Source: Microbacterium luteolum
Lineage (GTDB): Bacteria > Actinomycetota > Actinomycetes > Actinomycetales > Microbacteriaceae
Length of the DNA stretch: 64,000 bases
Direction: 5' to 3'
NCBI RefSeq assembly: GCF_039533965.1
Contig: NZ_BAAAUN010000001.1
Location: forward strand, 1,524,950-1,588,949
The notes under the pieces are model-generated. The model saw only the letters and a program-made list of their open reading frames with translations, did no database searches and was not told the DNA's origin. A program made the translations under genes and the position numbers. Shown here piece after piece: positions 27,592 to 34,113 of the stretch; position 1 is the first letter of the stretch; every line of letters begins with the position of its first letter.

Positions 27592-28671
27592 TCAGTCTGG
27601 CAGGTGCGCCCGCACTGCTTCGGCGATCTCGGATGCCGACGACGTTGTCGCGTCGATCATCTGCTCTCCGGCACGCACCGGCGTCTGCCGCTGCCGCACG
27701 CCCTGGGCGACGGCGAGGTCGACCGCCTCGGGCGCTCCGTCGAGCAGATCGTCTCCGATGATCCGCGGACCCTCGCCCGTGGTTCTCCGGACGGCTCGCG
27801 CGCGCAGGTTCTCGGGGTCCGCGTCGAGCCGGAAGAAGCGGAGATCCGCGTGGGGGAAGGCCTGGCCGACCTCCGCGGGGTCGATCTCGAACGGCGCCGT
27901 CACGACGAGGGTCTGCGCCCCCACGCCGGCGAACAGCCCCTGCATCTCCGCGGTGTTCCGCGTTCCGACCGCGCGATGCGCATTCCACGCGAAGCCGAGC
28001 TGGGCGACGTCGACGAACCCCGTCCGCAGTCCCTCCGCCCATCGCGCGCTCGCCATCTCCCAGGCGACGCTCGAGGCGCCGGAGCACCGCGGCCCCGTGA
28101 TCCAGATCACCCGACCCGTCACGTCGTCCTCCGTGCTCGCGGGTGCGGGCACGGGGGCCACCGTCGTCGCCGCAGTCGCGGCATCCGTCCGCCATCGGGC
28201 GAGCACGGTGCGCACGGTGTCGTCGACGGCGCTCCCGTCGGTGTCGACGCGAGCCCAAGACGGATGCGCCGTCGCGGACTCCGCCGTTCCGATCGCGACC
28301 ACCTCGTCGACCTGCCCCTGCGGCCAGCCACGCGGAGCGAGACGCTCCCGCCTCGTCACCTCCTCCGCGTCCAGCCACAGCGAGACCGTCGGGTGCCCGT
28401 TCGCCCGGGGCGGGTCCGCCGGATCAGCGACGCCCGAGACGACGAGCCGCTCGACGCGGGCTTCCGCGAAACGTGCAGCGACGCGCTGGAGCGCCGCCTC
28501 CTTGAGATCCCAGCGGTCCGGATCGTCGGGTGGAGCGGGGTAGCACATCCCGAGCTGGTCGATGTCGACGTATCCGACGCGCTCGCCGTCGGCCGCCAAT
28601 CCCCGGGCGACCGCCCAGGCGACGGTGCTCTTGCCCACACCGGGCACTCCGGCCAGTCGCAGCACGTCCAT
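27592..28671 (-). CDS. tandem P-loop protein with a degenerate second nucleotide-binding domain
   Basis: Protein of 359 residues. The first half (residues 1-160) looks like a small kinase or AAA domain, with Walker A GVPGVGKST at about residues 8-16 and a DIDQLG motif. The second half (residues 185-359) repeats the plan: strand plus loop GPRCSGASSV, followed by FVDVAQLGF matching the first domain's YVDIDQLGM. In the second loop the Walker lysine is replaced (SGASS), so nucleotide binding there is doubtful. It probably arose by internal duplication. No named function. CAGACT (28678-28683) lies 6 nt from the ATG. Confidence 0.75.
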   Translation of the reverse strand: MDVLRLAGVPGVGKSTVAWAVARGLAADGERVGYVDIDQLGMCYPAPPDDPDRWDLKEAALQRVAARFAEARVERLVVSGVADPADPPRANGHPTVSLWLDAEEVTRRERLAPRGWPQGQVDEVVAIGTAESATAHPSWARVDTDGSAVDDTVRTVLARWRTDAATAATTVAPVPAPASTEDDVTGRVIWITGPRCSGASSVAWEMASARWAEGLRTGFVDVAQLGFAWNAHRAVGTRNTAEMQGLFAGVGAQTLVVTAPFEIDPAEVGQAFPHADLRFFRLDADPENLRARAVRRTTGEGPRIIGDDLLDGAPEAVDLAVAQGVRQRQTPVRAGEQMIDATTSSASEIAEAVRAHLPD

Positions 28672-28695
28672 CCGACGAGTCTGGCAGGCCGCGCG

Positions 28696-29856
28696 TCAGT
28701 GGAGCTCGACGACCGCGCGCCGGATCGCCTCGCGGTCCGGCTTGCCGGAGGAGAGCACCTCCAGCTCGTCGACCACGATCAGCCGGGCCGGCCTCGCGTG
28801 CTTTCCGAGGTCGTCGCCCACGGCGTCGCGGGCATGCGCGAGCTGCTCCCCCTCGCTCCGCCGCAGGACCTCGCCGCGCGCGACGACGATCACCGACGCC
28901 TCTCCCCAGCGCGCATCCTCGACGCCGACGACGACGGCCTGGTGGAGGCCGGGGACGCGCCGCACGATCCGCTCGACGCGGTCGAGGGAGATGTTGATCC
29001 CGCCCGACACGATGACGTTGTCGGCACGACCGTGCACGCGCACGACACCGTCCTCCACGAGCCCGAGATCGCCGGTGCGGTACCAGCGGATGCCGTGCTC
29101 GTCGCGCACGAACGTCCGTGCGGTCAGCGTCCCGTCGCCGAGATAGCCCTCGGCGAGCATCGGACCTGCGATCCGCAGTTCTCCATCGATCGTACGCACC
29201 GTGACCGTCTCGAGCGGCTCGCCGTCGTACACGCAGCCGCCGCTCGTCTCGGTCGAGCCGTAGGTGCGCACGAGGCGGACGCCGAGATCGGCCGCGCGCT
29301 CTCGGAGCGGTTCGGGCAGCGACTGGCCGCCGACGAGGATCGCCCGGTACGCCTGCAGGGCGGCGCGCACGGCGGTGTCGTCGGCCGCGTCGAGCAGGGT
29401 CGCGACCTGGGCGGGCACGAGGGACGTGAACAGGTCGGGTATGCCGGCGCCCGCCCCGGGAGCCGGACGCAGCATCGCGAGAGTGGCCTCGGCGAAGGAG
29501 TTCGGTGAGAAGCGTCCCTCGATCACCGCCGGCTCCGTGCCGGCCAGGATCGAGCGCACCAGCACCTGGAGCCCCGCGACGTAGCCCGCGGGCAGCGCGA
29601 GCAGCCACCGCCCGCTGCCGATGCGGATCGCTGTCGCCTCGGCGCTCGCCCGCAGCGCCTCCGCGCTCAGGGAGACGCGCTTCGGGATGCCGCTCGAACC
29701 CGAGGTCGCGATGACCGCCGCGATGCCCTCCGGCACCTCCTCGGGCGCGCCGGCGAGCATCCCGAATCCCAGGGCCGGTCCGTCGTCGAGAGCACGCCGC
29801 AGCGCGTCGCGGAGCTGCGCCGGATCTTCGGCGTCGGTCGCGATCAGGGCGGTCAT
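28696..29856 (-). CDS. menE: o-succinylbenzoate-CoA ligase
   Basis: Adenylate-forming ligase of 386 residues acting in menaquinone synthesis: it activates o-succinylbenzoate to its CoA ester, the substrate for MenB. Motifs are ATSGSSGIPKRVSLS (ATP loop), YGSTETSGG (A5-like), YRTGDLG and GRADNVIVSGGINISLDRVE, and the C-terminal catalytic lysine in SSGKPDR. Short N terminus is normal for actinobacterial MenE. The ATG at 29856 is taken because it leaves a 16-nt gap after menB; co-transcription with menB is likely. Confidence 0.9.
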   Translation of the reverse strand: MTALIATDAEDPAQLRDALRRALDDGPALGFGMLAGAPEEVPEGIAAVIATSGSSGIPKRVSLSAEALRASAEATAIRIGSGRWLLALPAGYVAGLQVLVRSILAGTEPAVIEGRFSPNSFAEATLAMLRPAPGAGAGIPDLFTSLVPAQVATLLDAADDTAVRAALQAYRAILVGGQSLPEPLRERAADLGVRLVRTYGSTETSGGCVYDGEPLETVTVRTIDGELRIAGPMLAEGYLGDGTLTARTFVRDEHGIRWYRTGDLGLVEDGVVRVHGRADNVIVSGGINISLDRVERIVRRVPGLHQAVVVGVEDARWGEASVIVVARGEVLRRSEGEQLAHARDAVGDDLGKHARPARLIVVDELEVLSSGKPDREAIRRAVVELH

Positions 29857-29872
29857 GGCGTGTCCGCCGGCC

Positions 29873-30799
29873 TCAGTAGTGCCAGGGGAACGAGGACCAG
29901 TCGGGGTCGCGCTTCTCGAGGAAGGAGTCCCGTCCCTCGACGGCCTCGTTGGTGCCGTAGGCCAGGCGCGTCGCCTCACCCGCGAAGACCTGCTGCCCGA
30001 CCAGCCCGTCGTCGACCGCGTTGAACGCGAACTTCAGCATCCGGATCGCGGTGGGCGACTTGGTCAGCACGGTGCGCGCCATCTTCAGCGCCTCCTGCTC
30101 GAGCTCGGCATGCGGCACGACGCGGTTCACGGCACCGGCCTCATAGGCGCGCTGCGCGGAGTACTCCTCGGCCAGGAAGAACACCTCCCGCGCGAACTTC
30201 TGACCGGTCTGGCGGGCCATGTAGGCGGAGCCGTATCCGGCGTCGAAGCTGCCGACGTCGGCATCCGTCTGCTTGAAACGTCCGTGCTCGGCGGAGGCGA
30301 TCGTCAGGTCGCACACCACGTGCAGCGAGTGCCCGCCACCGGCAGCCCATCCCGGGACGACGGCGATGACGACCTTCGGCATGAAGCGGATGAGACGCTG
30401 CACCTCGAGGATGTGCAGCCGTCCGACCCGGGCGGACGCGTCCTTGATCCCCGAGCCCGTCGAAGGGTCGGAGTCGGAGTACTTGTATCCGTCCCGACCG
30501 CGGATGCGCTGGTCGCCGCCGGAGCAGAACGCCCAGCCGCCGTCCTTCGGGCTCGGGCCGTTGCCGGTCAGCAGCACCGCGCCGATGCGAGGGTCCTGAC
30601 GGGCGATGTCGAGCGCACGGTACAGCTCGTCGACCGTGTGCGGGCGGAAGGCGTTGCGCACCTCCGGCCGGTGGAAGGCGATGCGGGCGACACCGCCGTC
30701 GTGCGTCACATGCGCGGTGATGTCGGTGTAGTCCTCGGCTCCGGGCGCGAGCACCCATTCGGCGGGGTCGAACAGGTCGGAGACGAATGCGGTGGTCAC
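29873..30799 (-). CDS. menB: 1,4-dihydroxy-2-naphthoyl-CoA synthase
   Basis: Enzyme of 308 residues that closes the second ring in menaquinone synthesis (OSB-CoA to DHNA-CoA). Crotonase-fold features are visible: the oxyanion-hole region AFCSGGDQRIRG, VVPGWAAGGGHSLHVVCDLT, and TDADVGSFDAGYGSAYMARQ with the catalytic-site residues. Between residues 108 and 127 the usual short linker holds an extra stretch (DPSTGSG) encoded by a palindromic repeat element. The GTG at 30799 is preceded by TAGGCT (30807-30812) at 7 nt, so probably leaderless. Conservation of the rest suggests the enzyme is active. Confidence 0.95.
   Translation of the reverse strand: MTTAFVSDLFDPAEWVLAPGAEDYTDITAHVTHDGGVARIAFHRPEVRNAFRPHTVDELYRALDIARQDPRIGAVLLTGNGPSPKDGGWAFCSGGDQRIRGRDGYKYSDSDPSTGSGIKDASARVGRLHILEVQRLIRFMPKVVIAVVPGWAAGGGHSLHVVCDLTIASAEHGRFKQTDADVGSFDAGYGSAYMARQTGQKFAREVFFLAEEYSAQRAYEAGAVNRVVPHAELEQEALKMARTVLTKSPTAIRMLKFAFNAVDDGLVGQQVFAGEATRLAYGTNEAVEGRDSFLEKRDPDWSSFPWHY
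30449..30470 (-). repeat. palindromic-element copy inside menB
   Basis: About 22 bp of sequence related to the element CCTGAGCCTGTCGAAGGG lies in frame in menB. On the coding strand it encodes DPSTGSG. It is one of three copies inside genes in this window. Confidence 0.75.
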
Positions 30800-30833
30800 G
30801 GCATCCAGCCTATTCCCCGCCTCCCGGAGAACG

Positions 30834-30870
30834 ACGGAACGCCGCCTTCCCGAGGAAGGCGGCGTTCCGT
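30834..30870 (-). terminator. terminator after the PadR-linked membrane protein gene
   Basis: Perfect 17-bp stem (30834-30850 with 30854-30870) with a 3-nt loop, 12 nt beyond the stop codon of the membrane protein at 30883. It lies upstream of the menB promoter and separates the two units. Confidence 0.8.
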
Positions 30871-30882
30871 GCGCGGATGCTG

Positions 30883-31875
30883 TCAGCTCCGGCGAGCGCG
30901 GAAGGTCTTCAGCCACCCGTCGATGATGTCCCATACGACGATGCCGATCGTCACGACCCCGAGGACGACGCTGACCACGCGGAGCACCCCGCCCTGCTCG
31001 GCAGCACCGGCGTTCGCGTTCGCGAGGTCGTCGGCATGGTTCGTCGACAGGTAGTCGAGGAACTCGGGGTTGACGAGCTGACCGCTGGCGAGCAGGTACA
31101 GCGCGGGAATGGCGAAGGCGATCGCCAGCACGGTGTTGGTCACCGCGAACCCGGTGTTCCAGCGTCCGGCGCGGTAGACGCCGATCGCGAGCAGCAGCTC
31201 GGCCGCCATCAAGACGAGCAGCGCCGTCATCCACCAGGGCCAGAGCTCCGGGTTCAGGATGGGCAGTGCGTCGCCGTCGGTGCGGACGAAGCCGCGCAGC
31301 GCATCCCACAGGATCGCGGCGCCGGCGAGGACGAGGAAGATGATCGAGCCGATCATCTCCGAGAATCCGGCGCGGGTGTCGTAGATCTCCGGTAGTTGGT
31401 CGACGGCCCATCCGGTCTCCGGTACCGGCACGGTCCGCTCCAGGATGGCGAAGACGAGCGTGGTCCAGAAGCCCACGTTGACGATCACCTGGATGATGAC
31501 GACGACCACCGCGCCGATGGTCTCGCCGATCGTGGCGAACTCGAGGATCTTCGCGATCGTGACGCCGAACGCGGCGCAGGCCGGCACGATCCAGAGGAGC
31601 AGCTTCAGCAGCCGCCACCAGACCAGGAAGTAGCGCGGCCCGATCAGGTGCAGCGGGCGATCGGCGTAGCCGGCCGCGAGGACGCCGGGGTCGCCCAGCT
31701 CGGTGAGCACAGCGCGCTCCGCGGTCTCCCGAGGCTCGCCCTGCTCGACGCGAGCCTCGACCGCATCGGCGATCGACCCCTCGAGCTCGGCGCGCACATC
31801 GGCCTGTGCCGTCGCGGGGAGGCTGCGGATCGTTGCGGTGATGTACCGCTCCGTGAGGGTGGTCTTCGTAGGCAT
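30883..31875 (-). CDS. HAAS-domain-type integral membrane protein controlled by PadR
   Basis: Protein of 330 residues. The first 75 residues form a short soluble helical domain with LTERYITATIRSLPATAQADVRAEL, as in the HAAS/DUF1700-type signalling domain found next to PadR regulators. About six membrane helices follow (near residues 85-110, 120-145, 175-195, 220-245, 255-275, 300-320). It is downstream of the padR gene with only 1 nt between stop and start, so the two are translated together. Its activity is unknown. Confidence 0.8.
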   Translation of the reverse strand: MPTKTTLTERYITATIRSLPATAQADVRAELEGSIADAVEARVEQGEPRETAERAVLTELGDPGVLAAGYADRPLHLIGPRYFLVWWRLLKLLLWIVPACAAFGVTIAKILEFATIGETIGAVVVVIIQVIVNVGFWTTLVFAILERTVPVPETGWAVDQLPEIYDTRAGFSEMIGSIIFLVLAGAAILWDALRGFVRTDGDALPILNPELWPWWMTALLVLMAAELLLAIGVYRAGRWNTGFAVTNTVLAIAFAIPALYLLASGQLVNPEFLDYLSTNHADDLANANAGAAEQGGVLRVVSVVLGVVTIGIVVWDIIDGWLKTFRARRS

Positions 31876-31876
31876 G

Positions 31877-32209
31877 TCAGTTCTCCTCTGAGGTGAGGGA
31901 TGCGATCGCCGTCGTGAGGGATCGCCATTCGTCGGTGAGGGTGTCGGCCAGGCGGATGCCGGCCTCCGAGGTGCGGTAGAACTTGCGGGGCCGGGCCTCG
32001 TCGGTGTTCCACTCGCTCGTGAGGTACTCCTGCTTCTCCAGTCGGCGGAGCAGCGGATACAGCGTGTTCGCGTCGGTGGCGAAGCCGCGGCGCTCGAGCT
32101 CCTCGAGAAGCCCGTAGCCGTAGCCCGCCGACCGCAGCAGCTGCAGGCAGGCGAGCACGATGGTGCCGCGTCGCAACTCCTGCAGGTGTGTGTCGAGCGT
32201 CTCGTTCAT
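31877..32209 (-). CDS. PadR-family transcriptional regulator
   Basis: Protein of 110 residues with the PadR winged helix: RRGTIVLACLQLLRSAGYGYGLLEELERRG, the recognition segment TDANTLYPLLRRLEKQEYL and the wing with RKFYRTSEAG. It probably represses itself and the downstream membrane protein. Its promoter (TTGACA at 32241-32246, 18 nt, TAACGT at 32217-32222) puts the start of transcription at or next to the ATG (leaderless). Three GTGTGA-type repeats overlap this promoter and are the obvious operator. Confidence 0.92.
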   Translation of the reverse strand: MNETLDTHLQELRRGTIVLACLQLLRSAGYGYGLLEELERRGFATDANTLYPLLRRLEKQEYLTSEWNTDEARPRKFYRTSEAGIRLADTLTDEWRSLTTAIASLTSEEN

Positions 32210-32210
32210 G

Positions 32211-32256
32211 AATCACACGTTACTGTGCGTCACACACCATTGTCAATCACACATTG
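32211..32256 (-). promoter_or_regulatory. padR promoter with putative PadR operator repeats
   Basis: On the minus strand the box TTGACA (32241-32246), 18-nt spacer and TAACGT (32217-32222) form a good promoter. Three copies of GTGTGA are spread over it (about 32211-32220, 32229-32239 and 32245-32254). Autoregulation by PadR through these repeats is inferred. Confidence 0.6.
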
Positions 32257-32280
32257 CTGCGCGTCGTTCCCGTGGCGAAC

Positions 32281-32311
32281 GTGGCGGGTGCAACGTCCTT
32301 CAACCCGCCAC
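32281..32311. other. short inverted repeat between padR and menC
   Basis: GTGGCGGGT (32281-32289) and ACCCGCCAC (32303-32311) are perfectly complementary with a 13-nt loop. It sits between the divergent padR and menC genes, about 37 nt upstream of the menC -10 box; it may be an operator. No regulator can be named. Confidence 0.4.
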
Positions 32312-32359
32312 ACCTGCCACGGGAGCGGCAGAAGCAGACCCGCGGGGCACAATGGGGAC

Positions 32360-33337
32360 ATGCTCCCCCCGCTCGCAGACCTCCTCGCCTCCGCCCGCGT
32401 CGTCGCGCTCCCGATGCACACCCGCTTCCGCGGCGTCGACACGCGCGAGGCCCTGCTCTTCGAGGGGCCGGAAGGGTGGGCGGAGTTCTCCCCCTTCGTG
32501 GAGTACGAGGACGCCGAGGCCGCGACCTGGCTCGCCGGCGCCATCGACTTCGGCTGGCAGCCGCAGCCCGCGCCGCTGCGCGATCGGATCCCCGTGAACG
32601 CGACGATCCCCGCGATCCCGGCGGAGCGCGTCGCCGAGGTGCTCGCCCGCTTCTCCGGATGCCGGACCGCCAAGGTGAAGGTCGCCGAGCCGGGACAGAC
32701 GCTCTCGGACGACATCGCCCGCGTGCGTGCCGTGCGCGAGGCCATGGGACCGGAGGGCCGCATCCGCGTCGACGCGAACGGCATGTGGAACGTCGACGAG
32801 GCCGAACACGCCGTCCACGCCTTGAACGAGTTCGACCTCGAGTACGTGGAGCAGCCGTGCGCGTCGGTGCCGGAACTGGCCGACCTGCGCCGGCGAGTGA
32901 AGTACATGGGCATCCCGGTCGCCGCGGACGAGAGCGTGCGCAAGTCGTCCGATCCCCTCGCCGTGGCCCGCGCCCGCGCTGCCGACGTACTCGTGATCAA
33001 AGCCCAGCCGCTGGGCGGCGTCACCCACGCTCTGCAGATCGTCACGGCCGCCGGGCTCCCGGCCGTCGTCTCGAGCGCTCTCGACACCGCGATCGGTCTG
33101 TCCCAGGGCGCGGCGCTCGCCGCCGCTCTCCCGAACCTGGACTACGACTGCGGCCTCGGCACCGCCTCGCTCTTCCTCGACGACGTCGCGGAACTGCGCC
33201 CGGTGGACGGCTCGATCGCCGTCGGCAGGGTCGCACCCGACGACGGAGCGCTCGCTCGCCTCGCCGCCTCCGACGAACGGCGCGACTGGTGGCTGCAGCG
33301 ACTCGGCCGCTGCCACGAGCTGCTCGCCTCGGCCTGA
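32360..33337 (+). CDS. menC: o-succinylbenzoate synthase
   Basis: Enolase-superfamily enzyme of 325 residues that dehydrates SHCHC to o-succinylbenzoate in menaquinone synthesis. Catalytic features are KVKV (lysine pair at about residue 107), the metal ligands in RVDANG (Asp) and YVEQPC (Glu) and AADESV (Asp/Glu), and the second lysine in VLVIKAQPLGG. The ATG at 32360 is 6 nt after CACAAT (32348-32353), suggesting a leaderless mRNA. It converges with the TetR gene, 6 nt from its end. Confidence 0.92.
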   Translation: MLPPLADLLASARVVALPMHTRFRGVDTREALLFEGPEGWAEFSPFVEYEDAEAATWLAGAIDFGWQPQPAPLRDRIPVNATIPAIPAERVAEVLARFSGCRTAKVKVAEPGQTLSDDIARVRAVREAMGPEGRIRVDANGMWNVDEAEHAVHALNEFDLEYVEQPCASVPELADLRRRVKYMGIPVAADESVRKSSDPLAVARARAADVLVIKAQPLGGVTHALQIVTAAGLPAVVSSALDTAIGLSQGAALAAALPNLDYDCGLGTASLFLDDVAELRPVDGSIAVGRVAPDDGALARLAASDERRDWWLQRLGRCHELLASA

Positions 33338-33343
33338 GCCGAC

Positions 33344-33982
33344 TCAGTCGATGCGGCGCTCGTCCACGACGAGCAGCTGGACCAGGCGGCCGAGCTCTTC
33401 GCTGCCGGAGTGACGCAGTCGCTCGTCATCCTGACCGGCCATGGCTCCGCGAACGGTCATCCCCTCCCAGACGATCATGAGCATGCGGGCAGCGACGTCG
33501 GCCGGCAGCCGCAGCTTCAGCCGCCCCGCCGCGACGATGTCCTCGACGATCTGCGCGATGCTCGCGACCATCTCGCGCTCCTGCGCCAGGTAGGCGATGC
33601 CGAACTGCTCGTCGCGCAGGGCGCGGATGCGGATCTCGCTCATCAGCATCACTCCGAGGCGATCATCGCCCCCGAGTTCCATCACCTGCTGCACGAGATC
33701 GATGGGATCGCAGCCTTCGGCGAGCGCGCCCTCGGCGGTCATCTCCTCGACCCTCGTGCGCACGGCGCTGACGTGCACCTCGGCGACGCTGGCCGTGAGC
33801 ATCAGGAACAGCTCGTCCTTCGATTCGAAGTTCGAGTAGAACGCTCCGCGGGTGAAGCCGGCGCGCTCGCACACGGCTTCGACAGAAGCGCCGTCGAGTC
33901 CGACCTCGGCGAAGACCTGTGCCGCCGCCTCGAGGAGCCGGGCTCGCGTGTTCTCCCGACTGCGGGTTGCGGGTGTCGTCAT
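33344..33982 (-). CDS. TetR/AcrR-family transcriptional regulator
   Basis: Regulator of 212 residues. The N-terminal helix-turn-helix spans about residues 10-55 (RARLLEAAAQVFAEVGLDGASVEAVCERAGFTRGAFYSNFESKDELF). The remaining helical part binds a ligand that is unknown. The ATG at 33982 has AGGAGG 5 nt upstream. It is divergent from the MMPL/YhgE export genes and two palindromes in the intervening region are likely its operators. Confidence 0.92.
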   Translation of the reverse strand: MTTPATRSRENTRARLLEAAAQVFAEVGLDGASVEAVCERAGFTRGAFYSNFESKDELFLMLTASVAEVHVSAVRTRVEEMTAEGALAEGCDPIDLVQQVMELGGDDRLGVMLMSEIRIRALRDEQFGIAYLAQEREMVASIAQIVEDIVAAGRLKLRLPADVAARMLMIVWEGMTVRGAMAGQDDERLRHSGSEELGRLVQLLVVDERRID

Positions 33983-34056
33983 CGAAACCTCCTGACCCTT
34001 CACTCTCGCATGATTCACACCCCGCACACAGACTCTGGCGGGCGGTTCACTTTACG

Positions 34057-34087
34057 ATACATCTATGTATTGAATACACCTGTGTAT
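34057..34087. promoter_or_regulatory. paired TetR-type operators between tetR and the MMPL gene
   Basis: Two 14-bp palindromes of the same design lie in tandem: ATACAT-CT-ATGTAT at 34057-34070 and ATACAC-CT-GTGTAT at 34074-34087. Their centres are 17 bp apart, close to one and a half helical turns. They lie 26 bp before the MMPL start codon and 75 bp from the tetR start, so one protein could control both genes. Confidence 0.75.
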
Positions 34088-34113
34088 CCAATCGGCATCT
34101 CTCGGAGGAACGC

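Noticed and set aside
26795..28378. Methyltransferase extended to 527 residues
   Set aside because: The first 264 residues are Arg-rich shadow of the two-P-loop gene; the natural start is at 27586 with a promoter box.
33919..34113. N-terminal extension of the MMPL protein
   Set aside because: It would run through the tetR start and both operators; GGAGGA before GTG 34114 marks the real start.
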